Part shown: piece by piece, positions 24,351 through 37,695 of the stretch | Position numbering within the stretch: the stretch's first letter is position 1 | Layout: every line of letters starts with the position of its first letter | Source: Primula veris | Taxonomy: Eukaryota > Streptophyta > Magnoliopsida > Ericales > Primulaceae | Direction of reading: 5' to 3' | Length of the DNA stretch: 64,000 nucleotides | Assembly: GCA_963682055.1 (NCBI GenBank) | Contig: OY821740.1 | Location: 32,690,795 to 32,754,794 of the forward strand | Made by a program: the position numbers and the translations under genes | Notes under the pieces: generated by a model | What the model was told of the DNA's origin: nothing | Databases searched by the model: none | The model's input: only the letters and a program-made list of their open reading frames with translations

Positions 24351-27300
24351 ATGGAAAACAACACAAACAGATCGTCATCTCGATCACGCCGTTACTACTA
24401 TTATGAAAACGACTACGATACTCGGTCCCCGAACAAACACCCCCGTCACCATAACCACCGTAACCACCACAACAACCACCGTAACAACAACCGTAACAAC
24501 AACAATAACAATAAACCCCTTCCTCAAGAAAACAATAATAATAATAATAATAGTAGTAACAATAATTTGATGGTTACGACCACGTATCGTATCCTGTGTC
24601 ACGATGTTCGTGCTTCATCCGTTTTGGCTAAGTCTGGACCGGTTATCAAGTCCATTAGACAGCATACGGGGGCTTCGATTCATGTGTTGGATCTTGTGCC
24701 TGGCGATGACGAGCGGGTTATCGAGATTTCTGACATTAGGTCTTTTTTCTACTTTATTTTTTTGTTAATGTGATAGGAATCACTGATTAAAGTAGTTAGT
24801 ATGGGCGAAGCCAGGAATGGTTTATCGGGGGTACCAAAATTTGCATAAACTACTAAATTAAGTGAAATAAAAAACGAGGGGTTTCAAATCATCGTTTTTA
24901 ACCTTTTTTTTTGGTGAAAATACATGGTCAAAAATTTAACAAAATCATAATTTTCGGAAGCTTGCCCCTGGTAGTTGGTGTATTTTTATACAGCCAAAGA
25001 TTAAATTTGAAGGGGAGTAGTAGAAAAAAGAACTCGAAACAATCTCGAAATGGCTTATACTTGCCTCATGATACATCATTGTTATATACTCCCTCCGTTC
25101 CTTAATAATTGGCAAAATAAAAAAAATTCAAAATGCAATCATAAACTTTAAACTATGTGTCTAGGTCTTGAAACTTTCCATGTCGACAATTTAGATACCA
25201 AAGATGCATGTAGTTTTGTAGTGAACAATTAGTTAGGGAGGGAAGGACTATGAGCCTATTGAATCTATACCTAATAATATATCATAATCAATTTGTATTG
25301 TTTAAAATATGTAAGTATCCGGTATGGGTATGTCGGCATTTTTGGAGTACCCGTGTTTCATAGTTAATATGTAGTTCATGATTTGTTTGGATGCCGAGTA
25401 GTTACAGTTTATAGCTCTAGATGGATTTCGTGTGGCGCACTACTGTAACATAGTAGTCCATAGTTGCCAATTCGGGAAACGCTGAAAATTTTATGTGAAA
25501 CAGGGAAACGCTTGCGTAGTTAAAATTTTAGAATCATAGTAATGAAACTTTTTTAGAAATTTGATGAATTGTACCATAATAATTTAAACACATACTATAT
25601 AAGTTCTTAGATTTATGAGATACATTGGCTAAATTTTGAGTAATTAAACATAGGAGTATTTTATTGAGATGTTATGTATGTTCTTTTAGAAACTTGATTT
25701 CAATATGTTGTAATTCATTTTTTTCTACTCTATTACAAAAGTAGTATCATAAAAGTCTCCTGAAAAAAAAAATTAAGATTTCACAATGTTTCACCTAAGT
25801 TTCCAAAAGAGCTGGTTTACGTTTCTGAACGGGTTCCCGGGGAAGCACATTTCTGACACTAAACAAATTTTCCCGGTAACTATGCATAGTACTGTTATAA
25901 TGACGGTAACTTGATGAAATAAAAAGATTAAATTGGAAACGAATCTATGCGTTGATTAATGTTCAGGAGCTTGTGCCTGGGGATGAAAAGCGGGTTATCG
26001 AGATATCAAATACAAGATAAACAATAATCTATTTTCCCTTTTGGTCAATGTGTGATTACAGCTCTTAAGTGATGGTAGGTTGTACACCGTGTTAGGACCT
26101 TAGTTAAGTGCTCCGTTCTTTCCTTTTTCTTGTTTGGTATTTGTTCGGGATGTTGTTTTTTGTGATTATGTAATTAATGATTTGTTAGCATGCTAAGTAT
26201 CTGATTATAGCTTTAATTGGAGCCGAGTGGGTTGTACAACGTGGTAACGACCTTAATTGTTATGATATCTCTGGTTGTATGCAGGCGAGTGATAATTAAT
26301 GTGATAAAGGGATAACCAAAAGAGTATCTAACTTAGCTATTAGGGAATTGGTAAAGTGAATCAATATGCCTTTTTAAGTTAGCCATTAGGTAATTGGTAA
26401 AGTGAATCAATATGCCTTTTTTAAGTTTGACCAAGTTATACTTCGTTTTCTCATGACTTTTTTGATAATTAAGTCCGAAAATATGTACTTACTGATCATT
26501 TTTCCTTTTTATTGTTGTTAATATGCTAGGAACCACTGATTTTAACAGTATGGGTATAGTATAGTGGTAGCTAGTGATATATCATTATTACCTGAATAAT
26601 TGATCACTATGGAACTACGTGCAACTTTGACTTGTAAAATCTCGTATTAAAATTGGTGAAATGAAAATTTTCAAAAGACAATCATCAAGTTTAAACTCTA
26701 AACTATGTGGCTAGGTCTTGAAACATTCCATTTCGACAATTTAGATACCGGGTTTTACGAGCCAAAGATGCACGTAGTTTTGTAGTGATTAATTATTTAG
26801 GGATGGAGGGAGTATGAGGCTATTTAATCTGTACCTAATAATACATCATAATTATTTTGTATTATTTTAAAATATGCAAGTATCCTGTACGGGTACATTG
26901 GCATTTTCAAAGTACATGTGTTTCATAGGTAATATGTAGTTCATGATTTTTGTTTGGATGTCGAGTAGTTGCGGTTTATAGCTCTAGTTGGATTTCGTGT
27001 GGCGCACTACTGTAACATAGTAGTCCATAGTTGCCAATTCGGGAAACGCTGAAAATTTTATGTGAAACAGGGAAACGCTTGCGTAGTTAAAATTTTAGAA
27101 TCATAATAATGAAATATTATTAGAAATTCGATGAATTAATGAATTGTACCATATTAATGTAAACAAATACTATATAAGTTCTTAGATTTATGAGATACAA
27201 TAGCTAAAATTTGAGTAATTAAACATAGGAGTATTTTATTTAAATCTTATGCATTTTACTTTAGAAACTTGATTTCAATATGTTGTAATGCATTTTTTTC

Positions 27301-30300
27301 TACTCTATTACAAAAGTAGTATCGTAAAAGTCTCCTTAAAAAGCATTATTAAAGATTTCACAATGTTTCACTTAAGTTTCCAAAACGTTTCCCCCAAAAT
27401 TCCAAAAGAGTTGGTTTATGTTTCCGAAACGGGTTCCCAGGGAAGCACATTTCTGACACTAAACAAATTTTCTCGGTAACTATGCGTAGTACTGTTATAA
27501 TGGCAGTAACTTGCTAAAAAAAATTAAATTGGGAACGTATCTACGTGTGGATTAATGTTCAGGAGCTTGTGCCTGGGGATGAAAAGCAGGTTATCAAGAT
27601 ATCAAATACAAGTTAAACAATAATCTATTTTCCCTTTTGGTCGTTATGCGATTACAGCTCTTAAGTGATTGTAGGTTGTACACCGTATTAGGATCTTAGT
27701 TAAGTGCTCCCTTCTTTCCTTTTTTTGTTTGGTATTTGTTCGGGATGTTTTTTATGTTTATGTAATTAATGATTTGTTAGCATGCTAAGTATCTGATTTA
27801 TAGCTTTAATTGGAGTCAAGTAGGTTGTACAACGTGGTTACGACCTTAATTGTTATGATATCGCTAGTTGTATGCAGGCGAGTGATAATTAATGTGACAA
27901 AGGGATAACCAAAAGAGTATCTAACTTAGTTATTAGGTAAATGGTGAAGTCAATCAATATGCCTTTTTGTTTTCTCATGACTTATTTGCTAAAAATCATA
28001 GCGACCAAGTGGGGTCAGCAGGTTGCTAAAATCGGAGTTCTGATATGCGAGAGTATTTTTCTCACATGTGAGAATCAGCATAGGGTGTATGAGAGAAATA
28101 AGTTACAGCAATTTCAATAATATTAGGGATACAACTACCTTAGCCTTATTTATATAGAGAAGCCTTTGTTAGAGACGGGTGGAAGACAAGAATATTCAGA
28201 TACAAGGGAGACTACAAAATTACAACTGTGAACTGTTGGATGCAAAATGGTCTAATGGTTATTTTAATCTAAAAGATCCATTGATTCAGATAATATCAAG
28301 GACCATTGTTCTGTTGTCTCCGTTGTATCTGAATATTTTTATTCTCCCATCTCAGTGATCTCACCCTCTCCGGTTCCAATTTTATCTATAAACTTGGTTC
28401 ATTCAATCTAGTCTAACATTATCTTATCAATGACACTAATATAGTCCCTATTGTAATAATACCAGGAGGCGGGACCCTGATGGGAGGATGCCGTCATTTT
28501 CTCCGGCTCAAGAGGCGTTGTTTCTGATCCATGAAAAGATTTTGGAGTGTGAGGCGGCGTATGGAGGGTGGGGGATGGAGGAGGAAGGTGGGAATAGAGC
28601 GGTGACTAGGATGGTGGTGTCGAGGATGCATGTAGGGAGCTTGTTGGGGAAGGGTGGGAAGATTATTGAGCAGATGAGAATGGAGACTAAAACACATATT
28701 AGGGTTTTGCCGAGGGATCATATGTTGCCGAGGTGTATTGCCATGTCCGAGGAGATTGTTCAGGTAAGGAAATTTGTCGTTGGACTTTCAACACTATGAG
28801 TTAAAACTGAAAGAGTAAACAGAAACTGCATATTCATAAGGCTTAAAAGTTACCAACTTAGAAACTATATTGATTAGGCTTAAATGTTGTGATATTGGGA
28901 TGTCGACTTTTGTCACCATGTGATGTTTAGGAAGAAACTACATTTATTAAGCTTAAAATGGTTTCCCATGAAGGACACGTAAAAAGAAGCGTTGATTTTA
29001 AGTTGGCAAACCAAATGACTGAATTCTTGAGCTTATTGGGTGCAGAAAATTTAAACATTGGTAATAATGAACGATTAGTTTGATTAAATTTCAATGACAT
29101 AAACACTTGGACTTGAACTGTGGGACTTTGGCTTAGACTTCAAAATCTAATTGAAATATGGACCTTAGGACATGTAGGCAGCAATAATAAGATCGTTGGG
29201 CAGATGAGGATGGAGACTAAGACCCATGATATATTTTTGCCTATAGACCAGATGTGTTATGTTTTACGAGATATTTTAGGTTCTGGAAATTTGGTGTTGG
29301 ACTTTCAAAACCATGAATTTATGAGTTAGGACATGTTTTACAGCAGCTTTAACTGATTATGTTGGTTTGTACGATGCTTAAAGAGAAACTAGGTTCATCT
29401 GGCAAAAAAATAAACGTTTTTCCGTGGCAACACAAATATCAGTTTGAAGCTGGAAAATCTAATTCAGTTCCACTTATACGTAAATAAAAATAAAAATTAA
29501 TGACTGAGCTTAAAATGCTGCTACCCAAAATCCCTGGACTTGAAATTTGGTGGTTATGATGGATGAAAAGATTGGACTTGGACATTGTGACTTTGATTTC
29601 AGTAAATTAGGATAATTAAGTAGATGAGGAAGGAGACTAAGACCAATATTAGGGTCTTTTCATGGTGTGTCGCCTTATTTTAGGAGATCGTTCAGGTTCC
29701 AGAAATCTGTTGTTGAGTTGTTAAGACTATGAATGTGAGAGTTAGAACATGTTGGCCGCAGCTTTTAAGAAATGTTTAAACTACTTTATTTGATGCTTAG
29801 GGAGAAACCTGACACATTACTTTTTTTTACTGTAACTTCCGTGGCATAACAACTAAAAGCTTCAGCTTTTAAATTGCCAAACAAAATGAGCTAAAAACTC
29901 AAAAAGCTGCAGTTAAGAACTTGAAAATTTGGTATTGATGAATGAAAAGTTTGATTAACCTCTGTAATGTAACATCGTAACTTGAACACTGGTTTTCTTA
30001 TAAGCCGATTTGTAATTTAAATATAGACCTTGTGGATTGTTTGGCTGCAATTTAACTTAAATTATTTAAGAATCATCTAGCAGGACAGGTGTTTTGCTAT
30101 TTCTGAAGAGATGATTCAGGTTCCTGAAAATTGTTCCAAACTTCTATACTATAAACCTAGGAAGTTGATAATGGTGATTGACAGAGTCTAATAAGGTTTA
30201 ATGTAATTAACTTAGCTCCAATTCCGATTTAGTGTGCTCAACTCTAACTTTTCCCATTTGATGTGCTCGATCCCCCCCCTCCTCTCAATTTAATACAATT

Positions 30301-33300
30301 CCGTCCAAAAAAACAGACGGCGTCACATCATTGGACAGAGATGAAGTCACGTGACTGCATGTGACATCTCTTTCCTTGTTTTTTTGGATGAAATTGTATT
30401 AAATTGAGAAAAAGATAATGGTACATTAAATGGGGAAAATTAGGATTCAGCTCACTAAAGAGCAAAGTTAATTACATTAAACGTTATTAAACTCGTGATT
30501 GACAAGTTTGACCAGTGGCGGAGCCACATAGGGTCCAGAGGGGTCACGTGAACCCCCTTTGTGAAATTACTATAATATTCCTGGTTACTTTAGAAACTAC
30601 AAAATTATTACTTTTGTATAAATAGCTACTTAAATATTTTTTAATTCATTTGCCGAAGTTGTTTCTCTCTCTAACGAGAGACCTGAAATTAAGTAGCAGA
30701 AGATTCATTTCTCCTTCTCTCTTGGCTTTGCGGTTTTTCACTTTTTCCTATTTAAAGACACACCAGCAATCCGAGATCTAGGCTTTGTGAGGTTAAAAAA
30801 ACCATATCTTTAGTCTCTGTATGTGGTAGGTGATTCTAGATTAGGGCTTTATAGGTTTTTCTTTTAATTGTATAATTAAGGATGTTTTTAATCTTTAACT
30901 ACTTTCATCCAATTTGACATTGCAATTAATTATTTGAGATATAAGATAGGTGAATTAGGGCTGTTTATTAGTGCTTTTTTTTTTTACGTCACTATAACTG
31001 GGTCTTGCTTTGTTTAGATTTTTTTTATTCAACTTGGAATTTGATTGATAATTAGGGAATATGCTTATCAAACATGTTTCAATGTTACTAATTTAATCTG
31101 TGGATTATCTTGTTTCTTTTTAGCTTTTGCCATTAAAGCAATTATGAAACAAAATCTTGTGTTCTGCTACTTGTTTTGAGAAAGAGTATTAGGCAATAAA
31201 TTAAAGAATGAATATTACATGATTATGTATCACTGTGAATTATCTTGTTATTTCCAGTAACGATATGTTGAAACATATGACCTTTTCGCTGAAAGTGCAT
31301 CAAACTATTTCTGGCTTGGAACTGATTAGTTTAACGTTTGCTAACATAGAGATTGTGCCTGCCCTCCCCCCCTTAAGTCAAAGTTCTGGCTCCACCACTG
31401 AGTTTGACTGATCTCTATTAACATAAAATAAAACTTGAAGTCTTGAATGGCGGACTTCGTTTAAATATCTAAACATTGTTGAAATATGGACATCACAATT
31501 TGTTTGGCTGTAAATTTAAGAAACAAATAGGAGTTGATTATGATGAATGAAATATTTGATTTGACTTCGATGGCACAATAACTTGAACTTGAATTGTTGG
31601 ACCTTGTGTTGGACTTCAAAATGTAGTTGATAATTGATAAATGGGACTTTATTTTGTTTGGCTACTGTTAAGTAACCTATTTGGTTGTTGGAGTCTGATA
31701 AAAGGTTTATCCTGTATTCCTGCTGAAAACATCTAGTTTTTCAAGCCAGAAAACCAAATGTGTGACTCAAAGCTTGTCACGTGGGACCTTGTTGTGGGAC
31801 TTGTTTGGCCTAATATTCGAGCTTTTTGGACAAACGGCCATATGATTTTAAGTTGCCCAACCAAATGCAGCACAATGCACAAGCAAAAAAGCTGAGCCTA
31901 TTTTAATGCTCAAGAATTAAGATGAGGAATGAACAGTATGATTGAACTCCAATGACATAGTAAAAACTTACTCGAACATGAAAACTTTCTGTTAGGTTTC
32001 GCAACTATTTTGAAATGTGGGCCTTGCTTTGATTGACCTAGCCTCGTTTTAGAAAAAGATATTATAAATTCGACAGAGGTACATTGTTTAGATCTCAAAA
32101 TGGATATAAAATCTGGACCAGTGATTGATGTAGCTCGAATAAGAACCAGATATTTAGAATTGGACATAAAATTCTAGTATTATTCTTGCATACTCTTTAG
32201 AAGGCTCTTCTGTATAAAACATGCTTATCTTGTGACTTATACTGATTCTACCTTTCCCTAGTTTCCCTCCCTGTAAATTCTAGGAACTGCATATATTATA
32301 TTTTCTTGTGAATATCAAATAAGAACTGTAACAGCATGTCACACCTGAAGTTAGGTGTCATAGAATGTGTTGTATTGTATGTGTTCTGATTTGCAGGCTA
32401 ACTTTTTGTTTTTTTGACTTATCGTGTGGTTTCTTATAGGTTGTAGGTGATATGAATAATGTCAAGAATGCCATAGCAATTATATCCTCTCGTTTGAGAG
32501 AGAGCCAGCATCGTGATCGGTCCAATTCTCAGACTCATGGTCGTGACGGGTCTAGTTTATACAATCGAGCAAATTCCCCGGAACGATTTTTCTCCCATGA
32601 AGATGAATATATCCCTCACATTAATAACACACCCCGTAGATACGAAAGTTATCCTTCTCGTCCATCTGGTTTTGGTGTTGAATCGGTTGGTGCTCATATA
32701 GGTGACAATGGGCCTCCTATTTCGGGTGATGATATTGTTTTCCGGATACTTTGCCCTATTGATAGAGTCGAGAGTGTAGTTGGAGGAGACGATGGGTTTT
32801 TTGAGTTGCTTCAGCAGGAAGTTGGAGTGGATGTTAAGGTTGTGGATCGTGTGGCTGGGTCTAATGAACAGATAGTCATCATCTCATCTAATGAGGTAAT
32901 GTCGTAGATATTTACTCTTTCTAAAGTTCCCCCCTCCACCTCTTTAAGGCGGTTTGGTTTTTTTCTAGAGTAGCCATTTATTTCTTTTAAGAAAACAAAA
33001 GCTTAGCTGTTTACAAATTGCACATCTAAAAATAATGTAATACCTCTATCCCGAAATATGCGTTTTAAGATAGTGATTACACACATGTTCGACAGATTGC
33101 CCCTCAATAACATCTTAATGTTATGGTATCAAAATGAATACTCTCCTCCTTTGCACATCGAAATATAATGTAATACCTTTATCCCAAAATCAATGCGTGT
33201 TAAAATAATAATTACACATGTTTGACAGAATGCCCCTTAATAAAGTCAGAGTGATACGTTTCATTGTTGAACGTTAGGCAAAGAAAATAAAACTTGTCAT

Positions 33301-36300
33301 TATCTAGTCATCTATTTTGGGAAACTTCCACTTAATTCGGGACATCCAAAATAAAGTATTATCAATTAATTTTGGATGAGGGGAGTTTTGACTTAGAGTT
33401 TAGACCCAATCCCAATTTAAGATAAGTAGATGGTTATTAATCATCGGAAGAAATATATTGGTGACATGTGATTAATCTGATTTCAAAATTTTACTAGCAG
33501 TTACTCGTGGAGTTCTGAGAACGATCACATTAGTAGCATTGCTGCCTGTTGTTTTTGCATATACAAGTAATGTCATTGTTTTCTTTTCTTATTTCACATG
33601 ATCTTTTCCTTTTCTTGGGAATTCTTAGGTTCTAACTGATGAGTTCCTAAATGTTTTTCTCTCTTTTTTTTTGGGTAGGTAATTGTCTTTGCTAGGTTTA
33701 TGTTTATGTTTGTTATGTTTCCTCTCTCAGGGGCCTGATGATGATCTGTTTCCAGCTCAGGAAGCTTTGTTACACATTCAAACTCGCATTGTAGATCTTT
33801 TTCCAGATAAAGAAAATGTAATTACTACCAGGTTATTAGTTCCATCGGGTGAAGTTGGATGCTTAGACGGGAAAGATGGATCTCTATCTGAGATGAAGAG
33901 ACTAACTGGTGCAAGTGTACAGATCCTGCCTAGAGATGAACTTCCTGTTTACGTCTCAGGAAGTGATGAGATCGTGCAGGTTCGTCATAAACAAACAAAA
34001 AAACTTAAACGTCTATATTTCTTAAATATACTAAGATTAATATCTAGAACAGCTTTTGCGAATTGAAACCCTTTCCACAATGAGACTTTGTATATGTGAA
34101 TGGAAATATTTTAGCCCACTTTGTTCCATTTCCTCTTGTATCTTAATTTTTTTTTTAAGAAAGGTGTATCACAGTATCAAGTAATATGTGATACTTTTGC
34201 AACGTAGAAGTGTAAAAATCCTAGAAGATGTTCGTCTGATATCTCACATTTCCGCCTTCAGTATCCACATTAATCCTTAGAGGTCTGCATTACTTAATTG
34301 TACGGGTTGTTTAAGACATACTTCATACTACGAAATTGGATGTAATAATTAGAAGAATTACTTCTTGGATTGAATGCTTCCTGCAATGAGAGTTTCTATG
34401 AGGAAGACAACGCGGTTTTATCTTCATATAGAAGCTGGAGATACCTGTACATCCTTAAAATAAAAAAAATTATTCCAATACTGCAATTTAGATTTGGAAA
34501 ACTTGTATCTATTTTCGTGGTCGACTGTCATTTTGGAACGGCACAACAAGCGATTTGTAGTGTTTTTCTAAAATGTAAAAGTGTAATCATCTTCGTAGTA
34601 TGAAGCATTTGTTATGGCTTTATGGTGCATAATTTTAATCCTAGAAGATGTTTGTCTAACTTGTTGTAATTTTACATCGAATGTGCACTTTGATTGTGAA
34701 AATATGAGTTTTTATAATTTTAAACTTATGTTTCATTCCCTGTATAGCTGCTATATCCCCTTGTTCATGAATATGCTGTTGTAGTATTGCTTTTTTAGTA
34801 ATTCTTTGGTTACGCGAGGGTCTGGCTTATTTTATCTTTTTTCTACAGATTGTAGGCGAGATAAAAGCAGCACGGGAAGCTGTCCTTGAGGTGACGTCAA
34901 GGTTAAAAAGTTTCATATGTCAAGAGTTCGCTCGAAGGGAAATGTCAGCACCATCTTTTCCAGCTCCAAGCCTTGGGCCAAACGTAATGGGTGCGGAAGG
35001 AACTTTCTTTCATAATGATCCTCCTGCAGTTCATCAACTTGTGCAGCCTGCAAAGGTTGGTTGAAACTATTCGCTTTCCTCCTCTTCACCTTCTCAAACA
35101 AAAAAGAAATATGCAAAAAAAAAGGAGAAACTGATGGATTTGGGATTAGTAAACATTAAAAAATGAAGCTTATGCCTTTTGGAAAATTTAGATTTTGCGC
35201 GTTCACCTGAGTAATACAACCCACTAAATTGATTTTTTTGATGAAACGCATAGCCCCTAGTTTTTATAATTCTGGTTGTAGGTGTGCAAAAGGGTTGATG
35301 GCGTCATGATACTATCTTTTATTGTTTTACTAAACTAGTTATACTTTTGTTGGTTAGTCCGGAGTAAAATTAAGTGGTGATGATCATACCTATTACATAT
35401 CATAAAGAAAAAAAAACATAGATAACAGAATTAAATCAAAATTAGAACTCCATTGCGTTATGTGATGCCAGCACGCGCATTAGCGCCGTAGCTCATCATC
35501 TCAAAGATACAAACGCCTGGGGAGCTTGTAATGACCCTTGGTTCACGATATAACTGCTAGAACAAATTTTCTTGAGGAATATTATCAAGCTTTATCCTTG
35601 TAAGTTAAACTGTTGAAGGAAATGCACATATTATCCTTTTTGTGAATATCAAAATTAAAAACTGTACCAGCATCTCACAACTTACCAACATATCAAAATT
35701 AGGCGGTGCCTCAGGTTCTTAACTCAAATGCCTGTGGGTTTTATTATCTCTTGATTCACGATATAAGAGCGCTAGAAGTGATTGTTAATCGCCAATGATC
35801 ATACTGGTGTACTTAGATACAGAAGATAGTAGGGTATTACTTTTTTTAATTGAGGTAACCTGAGCTTATGATCTGGGCTAAAATTGAGACTACATTGAAA
35901 CCTCCTTAAAGATCATGCAATGAGTTTGTTATAGAATTTTTTAGCATCTGTTATCTGTATTCACGAGAATTAGTGATTGAATTCATTGATAAGAAATGGT
36001 CATTAAGATGGTGTAACTATGTATGAAATCCCATATTGGAAGAACCTAGAACTGATTTGGACTATAGTTACAGGAAGCGGGGGCGGGAGAGGAGAAGTGG
36101 ATGGTTATAAAGGGGGTAAGCGTCGTCCAGAGGGCCTATTAAAATTATACAATATATATAATGTAGTTGGGTATTGTTTTATTAGCCTTTGGGGGGGAGT
36201 TATTGTGACCATTAAAAGAAATAAGCTCATTTTTTAATGATTAAAACTTACTAAAAACACCCACTATAATATTATTGGGGTCATGTATGCAACTTTATAA

Positions 36301-37662
36301 ATATATAATTATAACATTGGATGGGTTTTTGTGATAACTAACAAAATTTAGTTTCAGATTGTAACTTTCCAAACATGTAATAACCTAACAGTCTTCTCTT
36401 GCTCTTCCAGTATGTGCGTTACAGGTTCCTTATTTCTCTCTTTACTTGGATTCCGACTCTCCCTTCTCTCTCTCTCTCTGGTCATCACCCCTTTATCTCT
36501 CTACTGTATCTTTTCTATCTAAGGCACCTTCTTCTGTGCCCCGACTCTATTCTCTTTTAATTCACAGCCCTCTCTCTTTACTTCACCGGAAGGAGCTTCA
36601 GAATGATGACCGGAATGCAGAATTGCGCTTCTGACAGGGAAGCAGCTAAGGTTCCGGCGATTCCTGCAGCTATAATTTTGACTAAATCTCCTTTAAGATG
36701 GTGATGGGCTTTTAGTTGGAAAGTGATATGCTTAATCCTAATAATTATTATTTTCAATTTAAAGGGGGAGTTCATTGTTGATAGTTGGTAACACTGGTGT
36801 AATTATGTACAGAAAGAGTTGCAAGGTGCACCTTTAATCCGCCTTATGTTATGGACGGAGATATGTTGCCTCCCCTTTCAGTCTAAAAAGAAATTCGTGA
36901 ATATTCTGAATTTCCTTAACATTCATAATATGCATTTAATTTCAACTTCATTTGTATTTTTAATTTGCTTGACATTCATAATCTGCGTATACTTATTTGT
37001 ATGCCTTTTCTCTTTCTAATATTGACCATGCATTATAGGAATTTGGAGGGTCTTTTACTGAAACAGTGAAGCAGCCTGAAAAGGAGCGATTGAACAAGTA
37101 ATGCTTTGTCATTTTGTTATGCTTTGCTACATAAAACTCATTCCATGTGTTATATTGGTTTTTCTTTGTCTTCTTTTCATTTTCCACTAGAATTTCGATG
37201 CCCCTAGTCACTAGAAGTATTTTGGAAGTGGTACTACCAGAGTATGCGGTTTCCAAGCTTTCAAAGAACAAGCTTTCGCAAATCGGTGAGGTACAAAATA
37301 CAATTCTGCAAAATCCAAAGCTTTGGTTATGTACATTCTTAATTTAATTGATTGGATCATGAGCCTATCACAATATAGTTGAACTTTGCAAAGGGAAAAA
37401 TATGTATATTTGAACTGCTTAGAAAAGGTTTTATATGCATAAGCTTTGCTGCTTTATGAAAAGTTTGTCATATTGTGCTACATAGCATATTTTTCTTATT
37501 GTGTCTTTCTGAAAACAGTTGTCTGGAGCCAATGTTAAGCTTGTCGAAGATGGGCCAGAGGTGACAGAGAAAGTCATCCAAATATCAGGTACTCCGGAGC
37601 AAGCCGAAAGAGCTCAAAGTTTACTTCAGGGTTTTATCTTAAGCAGTAAGTTTCTCCATCTT

Positions 37663-37695
<33 letters not shown>

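Noticed and set aside
24384..24602. Minus-strand frame rich in Val and Ile
   Set aside because: Antisense of the Asn-codon (AAC/AAT) run encoding the N-terminal tail of the KH protein.
29120..29329. 69-codon frame with QMRMETKTH as a small KH protein
   Set aside because: Only the middle part resembles the KH2 exon. The flanks are intron-like and no splice sites keep the domain complete, so it is recorded as an exon relic.
36019..36634. Frames of 62-72 codons in KH intron 5
   Set aside because: They fall inside a well-defined intron and consist of GGG/GGA-rich or CT-rich simple sequence.
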